Shown here one piece after another: positions 51,354-58,347 of a DNA stretch of 64,000 nucleotides. A program made the translations under genes and the position numbers. The notes beneath the pieces are model-generated. The model saw only the letters and a list, made by a program, of their open reading frames with translations. It had not been told where the DNA came from and searched no databases. Source of the DNA: Hymenobacter sp. YIM 151500-1 (GTDB lineage Bacteria; Bacteroidota; Bacteroidia; Cytophagales; Hymenobacteraceae); NCBI RefSeq assembly GCF_025979885.1, contig NZ_CP110139.1, positions 1,674,001-1,738,000 on the forward strand, read 5' to 3'. The first letter of the stretch is position 1. The number at the start of each line of letters is the position of its first letter.

Positions 51354-52472
51354 ATGCAAGTAGGAGACAGAGTGCGCCTGCTCACCGGGCGCGAAGAAGG
51401 CATCATCACCCGCCTGCTCAGCGACGAGCTGGTAGAAGTAGCCATTGACAACGACTTCACCATTCCGGTGTTGCGCCGCGAGGTAGTGGTGGTAGCCGCC
51501 GAAGAAACCAAGGCGTTCGGCGAACGGGCCGGGGTTATGGAAGCTCAGAAAAAAGCTGCCAGCACTGGCGCTGCTCGCGCCGCCAAAGCGGCCGGCGTGC
51601 CCGAGGCCCCGGCAGCCGCCCCATCTGCCGCTCCCAAAACCGAAGGCCCCGCCCCGATACCAGCCGCCAAAAACGCCCCCACTACCGTGCAGAAAGGCCT
51701 GTATCTGGCCCTGACGCACCAGTCGCCGGAGCTGCTGGCCGTGCAGCTCGTCAACCACACCGACCGGGACGTGCTGTTTACCTTCGGCGAGGAGCGCCAG
51801 GGGCAGTATCGGGGCCTGATAGCCGAGAAGCTGGCGGCCAAGTCGGCCAGCCGCCCGCTGGGGCACTGGCACCTCAAGGACTTCGACCAGTGGCCCGCCG
51901 CCGTGGTGCAGCTGCTGCCCTTCCAGCTGAACGGCACCACGGCGTATGAGCTGCTCACCAAGCGCCTGCAATTCAAGGCCGCCAGCTTCTACACCAGCCG
52001 CCAGCCCAACGTGCCCGTGCTTCAGCGCGAGGCCTACCTGTTCCAGCTCGACGAAAAGCCCGCCGCCCCGGCTGCCGTAGCTCCCGAAAAGCTGGCCGAA
52101 ACCCTGCAAGCCCAGCTTTCGGGCAACGCCCCCGCCAAGCCCGCCGCCCTAGCTCCGCCGCCCCAGCCGGCCAAAGCCATTGTGCCCCCGCCCCACGAAG
52201 TAGACCTGCACCTGGAAGCCCTGGTGCCAGAAGGCGCCGAAGGCCTGAGCAATACGGCCATCCTCAAGCTCCAGCTTGACGCCTTCGAGGATGCCTTGAG
52301 CCGGGCCCTGGCCACCAACATGCACGAAATCGTCTTCATCCACGGCTCCGGCAACGGCACCCTGCGCAAAGAGCTGCACAAGCTCCTGAGCCGCAACCGT
52401 GACATCAAGTTTTTCGAAGACTCGCGCAAAGAAAAGTTCGGCTACGGCGCTACCCTGGTGCGGCTGAAGTAG
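51354..52472 (+). CDS. DUF2027 protein with C-terminal Smr domain
   Basis: A 372-residue protein. The N-terminus MQVGDRVRLLTGREEGIITRLL is a KOW/SH3-like DUF2027 start; a Pro/Ala-rich linker follows (about 75-125), then a beta-domain with HQSPELLAVQLVNHTDRDVLFTFGEE. The C-terminal Smr domain starts at VDLHLEALVPEG and contains IVFIHGSGNGTLRKELHKLL, whose HGxG motif is the nuclease/DNA-binding hallmark. Smr domains nick or bind branched DNA or RNA. This architecture is typical of Bacteroidota. The start at 51354 gives the family N-terminus; the frame is open 33 bp further. Confidence 0.88.
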   Translation: MQVGDRVRLLTGREEGIITRLLSDELVEVAIDNDFTIPVLRREVVVVAAEETKAFGERAGVMEAQKKAASTGAARAAKAAGVPEAPAAAPSAAPKTEGPAPIPAAKNAPTTVQKGLYLALTHQSPELLAVQLVNHTDRDVLFTFGEERQGQYRGLIAEKLAAKSASRPLGHWHLKDFDQWPAAVVQLLPFQLNGTTAYELLTKRLQFKAASFYTSRQPNVPVLQREAYLFQLDEKPAAPAAVAPEKLAETLQAQLSGNAPAKPAALAPPPQPAKAIVPPPHEVDLHLEALVPEGAEGLSNTAILKLQLDAFEDALSRALATNMHEIVFIHGSGNGTLRKELHKLLSRNRDIKFFEDSRKEKFGYGATLVRLK

Positions 52473-52506
52473 GGCCTCCAGTCGCCCCTTGCGGCTCAAG
52501 CTCTAG

Positions 52507-52760
52507 GTGCCTCACCCCCCACCCCCTCTCCGAAAAAGGAGAGGGGGCTCTAGTTTTAGTTTTAAGCGCAAGAGCTAGTTTTTCTGCTTGCCACCAGTCG
52601 TATGCATCAAGCGAGGGTGGCCTGGGGGTGATTAATGCTAGTAGAACGTCAGCTAGAAAACTAGAGCTAGAGGCCCTCCCCCTCGAAGAGGGGTTGGAGT
52701 GAGACAAACTAGAGCTAGTCCCCCCTCTCTTTTGGAGAGGGGGCTAGGGGGTGAGGTCCC
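52507..52760. repeat. Family R1 repeat, copy c
   Basis: It contains gtgcctcaccccccacc, ccctctccgaaaaaggagag, two blocks with gagctagttt and aactagagctaga, and ends gagagggggctagggggtg. It fills most of the 316-bp gap between the DUF2027-Smr and M1 genes. Confidence 0.85.
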
Positions 52761-52788
52761 CGGCCAGGGTCCGTACCTTGCGCCTCGT

Positions 52789-54663
52789 ATGAAACTACTG
52801 TTACTTCTCGTTGCTTCCCTCCTACCCCTGGCCACGCTGGCTCAGCCGCTGCCGGTGTCGCGCACCATTCAGGCCACCTACCAGAAAGGCACCCGCTCCG
52901 AAACCGGGCAGCCTGGCCCCAACTACTGGCAAAACTCCGCCGACTACGACCTGAATATTAAGTTCGACCCGGCCACTCGCTTTCTATCGGGCACCGTCAC
53001 TATCACCTACCACAACAACAGCCCCGACACGCTGCGGCAGCTGTGGTTTAAGCTCTACCCCAACCTCTACCAAAGGGGTGCCGCGCGGGCCAGCGGCATA
53101 AAGCCTGAGGATGTGGGGGAAGGCATGAAGCTGGAAAAAGTAACGGTGAATGGTCAGACTGTTACGTTCAGCAAGGCCCAACCCCAAGGCACTGATTTTA
53201 CCGTTGGTGCCCCGGTGATAAAGCCCATTGCCCCGCGTCAAACGGCCCAGGTTTCCATCATCTACTCCTACATGCTCAACAAAGGCTCCCACACCCGCAC
53301 TGGCGAGGTGGAGCCGGGGCACGCGGCTTTCGTGGCCTACTTCTTCCCGCGCATCACCGTCTACGACGACATCGACGGCTGGAACCGGCACCCTTACTTA
53401 GGCTCCCAGGAGTTCTACAACGACTTCGGCACGTTCCGGGCCGCCATTACCGTGCCCCGCAACTTCGTGGTGTGGGCCACCGGCGACTTGCTCAACGCCG
53501 ACCAGGTGCTGAGCCGCCCCTACGCCCAGCGCCTCCGAGAAGCCGAGCAGAAGGATGCCGTGGCCACCATCATCGGCCCCGAGGACCTGAAGCGCGGCAA
53601 TATCACGGCGCCCAATGCCCAGAACACCTGGCGCTTCGAGGCCCGCAACGTGCCGGATTTCGCGTTTGCCACCGCCGACAGGTACGTGTGGCAGGCCAGC
53701 AGCCTTGTGGTAGACCCCGCCACCAAGCGCCGCACCCGCGTGGATGCCGTCTACAACCCCGCGCACAAGGACTACGAGGAAGTGGTGCACTTCACGCGCC
53801 AAACCGTGGAGGCCATGAGCTACACCTTCCCCAAGTGGCCTTTTCCCTACCCCCACGAAACCGTGTTCGACGGCCTCGACCAGATGGAATACCCCATGAT
53901 GGCCAACGACAACCCCACCGCCACGCGGCAGGACGCCATTACGCTTACCACCCACGAGGTCTTCCACACCATGTTTCCGTTCTACCTGGGCACCAACGAA
54001 ACCAAGTACGGCTGGATGGACGAGGGCTGGGCCACCATGGGCGAATGGCTGATTTCCCGGCAAATTGACCCCAAGCTCGATGACGACTATGGCGTGCTGC
54101 CCTACGCCGCCGGCGCCGGCACTGAAGCCGACGTGCCCATCATGACCCTGAGCACCCAGCAAACCGGTACGGCCTTCTTCCTCAACTCCTACCCCAAGCC
54201 CGCCCTGGGCTACTACTACGTCCGCGACCTGCTGGGTGAGGAGCTGTTCACCAAAGCCTTGCACCACTACATCCGCACCTGGCAAGGCAAGCACCCCATG
54301 CCCCACGACTTCTTTAATTGCATGAACGCCGGGGCGGGCCGCAACCTCAACTGGTTCTGGCGTCGCTGGTTTTTCGAGGGCGGCTACCCCGACCTGGCCA
54401 TCGGGCGCGTCACGCGCACCGCTACCGGTTACGAAGTAGTAGTAGAAGCCAAAGGCAGCAAGCCCGTACCCATCGACCTCACCGCCACCTTCACCGACGG
54501 CACCACTCAGCAGCTGCACCGCACCGTTGCCGTCTGGGAATCCGGCGCCACCTCCGTCATCATTCCTGTTCCCACCAACAAGGTTGTCAAGCAGTTCAAG
54601 CTAGGCAGCACCTACGTCCCCGACAGCCACCCGCGGGATAATGTGTGGGTGGGAAAATTGTAA
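52789..54663 (+). CDS. Secreted M1 family metallopeptidase
   Basis: A 624-residue zinc peptidase with a signal peptide (LLLLLVASLLPLATLAQ). The zinc site is H389-E390-V-F-H393 and Glu412 (MDEGW), the canonical HExxH-18-E. The exopeptidase motif is changed from GAMEN to LDQMEYPMM, which is seen in a distinct M1 subgroup of Bacteroidota. A C-terminal beta-sandwich follows (about 540-624). It is shorter than the M1 enzyme at 8050 because it lacks the HEAT-like C-terminal domain. The start at 52789 is chosen because the frame upstream belongs to a repeat. Confidence 0.92.
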   Translation: MKLLLLLVASLLPLATLAQPLPVSRTIQATYQKGTRSETGQPGPNYWQNSADYDLNIKFDPATRFLSGTVTITYHNNSPDTLRQLWFKLYPNLYQRGAARASGIKPEDVGEGMKLEKVTVNGQTVTFSKAQPQGTDFTVGAPVIKPIAPRQTAQVSIIYSYMLNKGSHTRTGEVEPGHAAFVAYFFPRITVYDDIDGWNRHPYLGSQEFYNDFGTFRAAITVPRNFVVWATGDLLNADQVLSRPYAQRLREAEQKDAVATIIGPEDLKRGNITAPNAQNTWRFEARNVPDFAFATADRYVWQASSLVVDPATKRRTRVDAVYNPAHKDYEEVVHFTRQTVEAMSYTFPKWPFPYPHETVFDGLDQMEYPMMANDNPTATRQDAITLTTHEVFHTMFPFYLGTNETKYGWMDEGWATMGEWLISRQIDPKLDDDYGVLPYAAGAGTEADVPIMTLSTQQTGTAFFLNSYPKPALGYYYVRDLLGEELFTKALHHYIRTWQGKHPMPHDFFNCMNAGAGRNLNWFWRRWFFEGGYPDLAIGRVTRTATGYEVVVEAKGSKPVPIDLTATFTDGTTQQLHRTVAVWESGATSVIIPVPTNKVVKQFKLGSTYVPDSHPRDNVWVGKL

Positions 54664-54672
54664 TATCGCACT

Positions 54673-55215
54673 ATGCTACAATCATACAGCCTTCTCCTGA
54701 CTATAGCCTTCGCGTTTTATCAACCTGGAGCCGTTTATCAGCCCAAATACGCCTCTTTCTCTAACCTAAGGTTTAAACACCAAGCTATACAGCGTTTCAG
54801 ACCGGTGCATAATATAAAAAATGGTCCTGATAAATTTACAACTTGTATAAGACTTCCCGCCCATTTCATAAAAGACTATGTTAAGTCTGCATCAATGATT
54901 TTTTCTGGCAAATTGGTGTCTGTCTCCAACACAACCGAAATGGATTCTTCCTCCGGTAATGTCTCGGTTAACATCTATAAATTTATTCCTGACAGAGTTT
55001 GGCGAGGTATGCGAACTGACACAATCCAACTAAGAAGTCCTACGTACAGTGACCTCTCGGTGCTGGTTCCAGGAAAAAGGTATCTGTTTCTAATCCAAAG
55101 TACCTATATAAACCAATGCGACCCAATTGATGGAGATTTTACTGATGAGTTGAAAGAACTGGACAGACTTTTTAAAAAGAAGTCATACAGAAAAAATCAA
55201 ACTGCAAAACGGTAA
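54673..55215 (+). CDS. AT-rich orphan gene, possible exported NTR-like protein
   Basis: A 180-residue protein whose codons are much richer in A and T than those of all neighbours. A short hydrophobic N-terminus (MLQSYSLLLTIAFAFYQPG) may be a signal peptide. The middle has a pattern seen in netrin/TIMP-like small secreted proteins: a Cys, then ASMIFSGKLVSVSN, VWRGMRTDTIQLRSP, PGKRYLFLIQS and NQCDP. I do not recognise a specific family, and the similarity is weak. It begins 9 bp after the M1 stop codon, in an otherwise GC-rich region next to the XisI/XisH genes, so it may have been acquired by transfer. Confidence 0.5.
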   Translation: MLQSYSLLLTIAFAFYQPGAVYQPKYASFSNLRFKHQAIQRFRPVHNIKNGPDKFTTCIRLPAHFIKDYVKSASMIFSGKLVSVSNTTEMDSSSGNVSVNIYKFIPDRVWRGMRTDTIQLRSPTYSDLSVLVPGKRYLFLIQSTYINQCDPIDGDFTDELKELDRLFKKKSYRKNQTAKR

Positions 55216-55374
55216 CCTTATCTAACCTTGCGTGGTGAGATTCAGGCATGCCCTCTCGTAAGTAATTTTAAGCTCACATTGCTCTGAATTACTATCAGGC
55301 TGATAGCCTTTAGACGTAGCGAGAAAACCAGCTAATAGCTTCCTAACAGCACCTCTTAGCTAGGTAGAACATTG

Positions 55375-55695
55375 TTAGGAAGCCAGCCGCTGCTCTGGAG
55401 CAAGCGTGGCCAGCACGATTTTCTCGGCGGCAATGCCGGCTTCCGTGAGTTCTTCCGATAGGTCATGCTCCGTGTTATTTCGGTGAATCCACACGTAGCC
55501 GTCACGCAGTTCGACATCCTGAATGACAGCGTAAAAGTTTTGGCCGTTAAACCAGCCCGTACGCACCACCAAAAACCGGTTATGCGTCACGTCCTCCAGC
55601 AGCACTTCCCGAAGTTCCGGTACAGCGTAGGCGGCTGTTGGCGGCAACGTCAGGACGCTGCGGATGGCTTGTTGCCAGGTGGCTAAGGGTTCCAT
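55375..55695 (-). CDS. xisI: XisI family protein
   Basis: A 106-residue protein of the XisI family (fdxN element excision controlling factor): VLLEDVTHNRFLVVRTGWFNGQNFYAVIQDVELRDGYVWIHRNNTEHDLSEELTEAGI matches the family's core, including the NR..V..GW and W-I-x-x-N-x-T segments. In Nostoc, XisH and XisI are needed with the recombinase XisF to excise the fdxN element during heterocyst formation. No XisF-type recombinase or nif gene is in this window. The start codon overlaps the end of xisH by 13 bp, indicating coupled translation. The biochemical function is unknown; a two-gene module working as a pair is likely. Confidence 0.85.
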   Translation of the reverse strand: MEPLATWQQAIRSVLTLPPTAAYAVPELREVLLEDVTHNRFLVVRTGWFNGQNFYAVIQDVELRDGYVWIHRNNTEHDLSEELTEAGIAAEKIVLATLAPEQRLAS

Positions 55696-56099
55696 TGCGT
55701 AATGGTTTCGGTGAGGGGGTCAAACACCAGCAGCTTCATGTTACTGTCGCGGACGATGGTACGAATTACGTCATCGTGGAAGATTGTCTGGTAGGCATAT
55801 TCCGAAATAGCCAGGTAGAGCGGGCGGGCGGGCTCGAAGCGGTTGAGCAGCTCCCGGTATAGCTGGTACTGGCCGTAGCTTTTCTGATACTCACTTACCA
55901 CCGGCCGACCGGCCAAAAAGTTTTTTACCTCCACGGCTATAATGATGGCGCTGTGGCCCTGCTCTGCCCGCTGGGCTCCTAAATCCACCTCTACGCGCGT
56001 ATCCGCAAATGGCAAAATCAAAGGCTCATGCGTGATAGTCCAGCCGTCTTTTACTAAAGCCCGCCGCACGCAGTCGTGGTAAAAGTCTTTTCTGGCCAT
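55683..56099 (-). CDS. xisH: XisH family protein with a PD-(D/E)xK-like core
   Basis: A 138-residue protein of the XisH family (MARKDFYHDCVRRALVKDGW...). Asp39 (VEVDLG) and Glu57-x-Lys59 (AVEVKNF) are spaced like the active-site residues of PD-(D/E)xK nucleases, and the strands around them fit the restriction-endonuclease-like fold. The start at 56099 gives the family length; the frame runs open to 56315 through the rnpB gene, but that part is antisense to RNase P RNA. A TATATTTG element on the minus strand ends only 4 bp before the ATG, so the mRNA may have almost no leader. It is followed by xisI. The target of the putative nuclease is unknown. Confidence 0.85.
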   Translation of the reverse strand: MARKDFYHDCVRRALVKDGWTITHEPLILPFADTRVEVDLGAQRAEQGHSAIIIAVEVKNFLAGRPVVSEYQKSYGQYQLYRELLNRFEPARPLYLAISEYAYQTIFHDDVIRTIVRDSNMKLLVFDPLTETITQWNP

Positions 56100-56176
56100 C
56101 AGCCAAATATAGACACCGCTCATGCTCCACCGAAAATAATCAGTGTCATCAGCGTTAATCACAAAAATCAGCGCTT

Positions 56177-56184
56177 TACCTTTG
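56177..56184 (+). promoter_or_regulatory. rnpB promoter -7 element (TACCTTTG)
   Basis: TACCTTTG is preceded by TTA at 56155-56157 with a spacing of exactly 19 bases. It ends 6 bp before the predicted 5' end of RNase P RNA, the normal distance for transcription start. Confidence 0.75.
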
Positions 56185-56190
56185 CCCCCA

Positions 56191-56663
56191 GTGATGGGTC
56201 GCCCCACCGCGGCGGCGCTTCGGCGGCGACGAGGAAAGTCCGGGCAACGCAGAGCACCCTGCTTCCTAACGGGAAGGACGGCGGCTGGGAACGGCCGCCG
56301 GACAGCCAGTGCCACAGAAAACTACCGCCCGGATAGGGTTTTGGGGACTTAGGGTCTTAGGGGCTTGGCTTGTTGAACGACAACCAAGCTCCCAAGCCCC
56401 CAAGCCCCTAAGACCCTAACCAGGTAAGGGTGAAAAGGTGCGGTAAGAGCGCACCAGCGGCTGGGTGACCAGTCCGGCTGGGTAAACCTCAGGGGTTGAA
56501 AGACCAAATAAGCTGGCACGTGCGCTCTTCGGGGCGTGCACCGGGCGGCTCGTCCGGCGCCAGCGGGTAGGTTGATAGAGCCTTTCCGCGAGGACTGGCC
56601 TAGATAAATGGTGGGGCCACCTTCGCAAGAGGGCGGACAGAACCCGGCTTACAGACCCATCAC
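56191..56663 (+). ncRNA. rnpB: RNase P RNA, class A
   Basis: The catalytic RNA that trims tRNA 5' ends. The P1 helix is gtgatgggtc (56191-56200) with gacccatcac (56654-56663). The universal gaggaaagtccgggc is at 56229-56243, ggtgcggtaagagcgcacc forms P12, and acagaacccggcttacag near the 3' end is the conserved P4/J-region strand. The RNA is about 470 nt, longer than the ~380 nt of E. coli. The extra length comes from an R2 palindrome (56338-56420) inserted where a short helix (P9 region of E. coli) is expected. A promoter and a terminator flank it closely. Confidence 0.95.
56338..56420. repeat. Family R2 repeat inside RNase P RNA
   Basis: agggtcttaggggcttgg (56348 on) and ccaagcccctaagaccct (to 56418) are perfect 18-nt complements. 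It replaces the loop of a peripheral helix between the conserved strand aaactaccgcc and caggtaagggtgaaaagg. The same sequence occurs as an intergenic repeat at 2018-2135, 33952-33982 and 62859-62889. Confidence 0.85.
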
Positions 56664-56674
56664 CCGGCTACAGG

Positions 56675-56710
56675 AACGGCCGCCGCAGCTTCGGGTGCGG
56701 CGGCCGTTTT
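56675..56710 (+). terminator. rnpB terminator
   Basis: aacggccgccgca and tgcggcggccgtt form a perfect 13-bp stem followed by TT(T), 12 bp after the 3' end of RNase P RNA. Confidence 0.85.
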
Positions 56711-56783
56711 GGTGTAGTCGACGGCGGGCCTCGGGCCGGCTCAGCCACTGTGGTTTCTACCTATTTTCTTCCATCCCGCTGCT

Positions 56784-56976
56784 TACAACCAATTGTTTTG
56801 GAGCGGCCGGACGTCCAGGAGACTCTCTACAAACGGTTTTGGACAGCCGGACGTCCCAGGAGCTTTTCTACAACTGGTGTAAAGCAACCGGAAGTCCCAG
56901 CAGCCCAGCCACACTCGTTTTCGAGCTTCTTTTCTGTCCGGTTGCTTTACGCCAGTTGGTTTTGGACAGCCGGACG
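56784..56976. repeat. Degenerate tandem repeat of ~41 bp with an inverted unit
   Basis: Three units beginning tacaac or tacaaac start at 56784, 56828 and 56869. Each continues with a G/T-rich block, ccgga(a/c)gtcc and (c)agcagc or aggagc. ggttttggacagccggacg is identical at 56835-56853 and 56958-56976. Part of unit 3 (ggtgtaaagcaaccgga) occurs inverted as tccggttgctttacgcc. It lies between the rnpB terminator and the response regulator gene. Confidence 0.7.
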
Positions 56977-57030
56977 GTAAGCGGGGTTCGGGCTACATTT
57001 CGTTACTTTCGGCTTCCAACTCACTTGCCT

Positions 57031-58188
57031 ATGCCCCGCATTCTTATTATCGACGACGAAAAAGCCATTCGGCACACGCTGAAGGAGATTCTCGAGTACG
57101 AAAACTATCAGGTCGACCAGGCCGAGGACGGCCCCACCGGCCTCGACATGCTCATCAAGGACAAGTACGACGTGGTGCTCTGCGACATCAAAATGCCGAA
57201 AATGGACGGCATTGAGGTGCTGGAGCGGGCCCGCATCATCGCCCCCGATGTGGCCTTTATTATGGTGTCGGCGCACGGCAACGTGGAAATGGCCGTGGAC
57301 GCCACCAAGAAGGGCGCCTACGACTTCCTGCAAAAGCCGCCCGACCTGAACCGCCTGCTCGTGACCGTGCGCAACGCCCTGGACCGCACCAAGCTCGTCA
57401 CCGAGACCAAGACGCTCAAGAAGAAGATTGCCAAAAGCTCCGAGATGGTGGGTAACTCGGCCGCTTTGGGCGCCGTGCGCAAGGCCATTGAGAAGGTAGC
57501 TCCCACCGACGCCCGCGTGCTCATCACCGGCCCCAACGGTGCCGGCAAGGAGATGGTAGCCCGCCAGCTGCACGAGTTGAGCACACGCAGCAGCGGCCCC
57601 ATGATTGAGGTCAACTGCGCCGCCATTCCGTCGGAGCTGATTGAGAGTGAGCTGTTCGGGCACGAGAAAGGCTCGTTCACGTCGGCCGTGAAGCAGCGCA
57701 TCGGCAAGTTTGAGCAGGCCGACGGCGGCACCTTGTTCCTGGACGAAATCGGCGACATGAGCCTCTCGGCCCAGGCCAAAGTGCTGCGCGCCCTCCAGGA
57801 AAACAAGATTACCCGCGTAGGCGGCGAGAAAGAAATTAGCGTGAACGTGCGCGTGCTGGCCGCCACCAACAAAAACCTGCTCCAGGAAATTGCCGACCGT
57901 AACTTCCGCGAAGACCTCTACCACCGCCTCTCCGTCATCCTCATCCAAGTGCCCGCCCTCAACGACCGGCGCGAGGACATTCCGGAGCTGGTGGAGAAGT
58001 TTCTCAAGGACATTGCCGCCGATTACGGCTCCAAGCCCAAAAAAATCGAGCCCGCTGCCCTTACCTACCTCCAGGGCCTGGACTGGCGCGGCAACATCCG
58101 CGAGCTGCGCAACGTGGTGGAGCGCTTGGTCATCCTCAGCGACGACACCATCTCGGAAGCGGATGCTAGGGCGTTTGCGGGGAAATAA
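57031..58188 (+). CDS. Sigma-54 type response regulator lacking the Fis DNA-binding domain
   Basis: A 385-residue protein with a receiver domain (phospho-acceptor Asp52 in LCDIKMPKMDG) and an AAA+ sigma-54 interaction domain: Walker A GPNGAGKE (167-174), Walker B GGTLFLDE (232-239). The GAFTGA loop that contacts sigma-54 reads GSFTSA (214-219). The protein ends only about 20 residues after NVVERLVILSDD, where NtrC proteins normally continue into a Fis helix-turn-helix. It therefore probably lacks direct DNA binding, or acts with a partner. No sensor kinase gene is adjacent. The start at 57031 is used because the long frame upstream is repeat sequence. Confidence 0.9.
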   Translation: MPRILIIDDEKAIRHTLKEILEYENYQVDQAEDGPTGLDMLIKDKYDVVLCDIKMPKMDGIEVLERARIIAPDVAFIMVSAHGNVEMAVDATKKGAYDFLQKPPDLNRLLVTVRNALDRTKLVTETKTLKKKIAKSSEMVGNSAALGAVRKAIEKVAPTDARVLITGPNGAGKEMVARQLHELSTRSSGPMIEVNCAAIPSELIESELFGHEKGSFTSAVKQRIGKFEQADGGTLFLDEIGDMSLSAQAKVLRALQENKITRVGGEKEISVNVRVLAATNKNLLQEIADRNFREDLYHRLSVILIQVPALNDRREDIPELVEKFLKDIAADYGSKPKKIEPAALTYLQGLDWRGNIRELRNVVERLVILSDDTISEADARAFAGK

Positions 58189-58347
58189 GGACCTCATCCC
58201 CACTCCTTTCCAAAAGAGAGGGGCTCTAGTTGCCTCACCCCCAACCCCCTCTCCGAAAAAGGAGAGGGGGCTCTAGTTTTAGAGCTAGTTGCTAAAAAGC
58301 AAGAACTAGAGCCCCCTCTCCTTTTTCGGAGAGGGATGGGGGTGAGG
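58189..58347. repeat. Family R1 repeat, copy d
   Basis: It begins directly after the TAA of the response regulator (ggacctcatccccactcc) and ends with ggagagggatgggggtgagg, which runs into the TGA stop codon of the convergent LuxE-like gene. Inner arms ccctctccgaaaaaggagag are present. Elements flush against both stop codons were also seen at copy a. Confidence 0.9.

Noticed and set aside
55683..56315. 210-residue XisH with an N-terminal extension
   Set aside because: The extension is antisense to RNase P RNA; the family length of ~138 fits the start at 56099.
56784..56976. Possible CRISPR array
   Set aside because: Only three degenerate units, no constant spacers or identical repeats, no cas genes, and part of the array is inverted.
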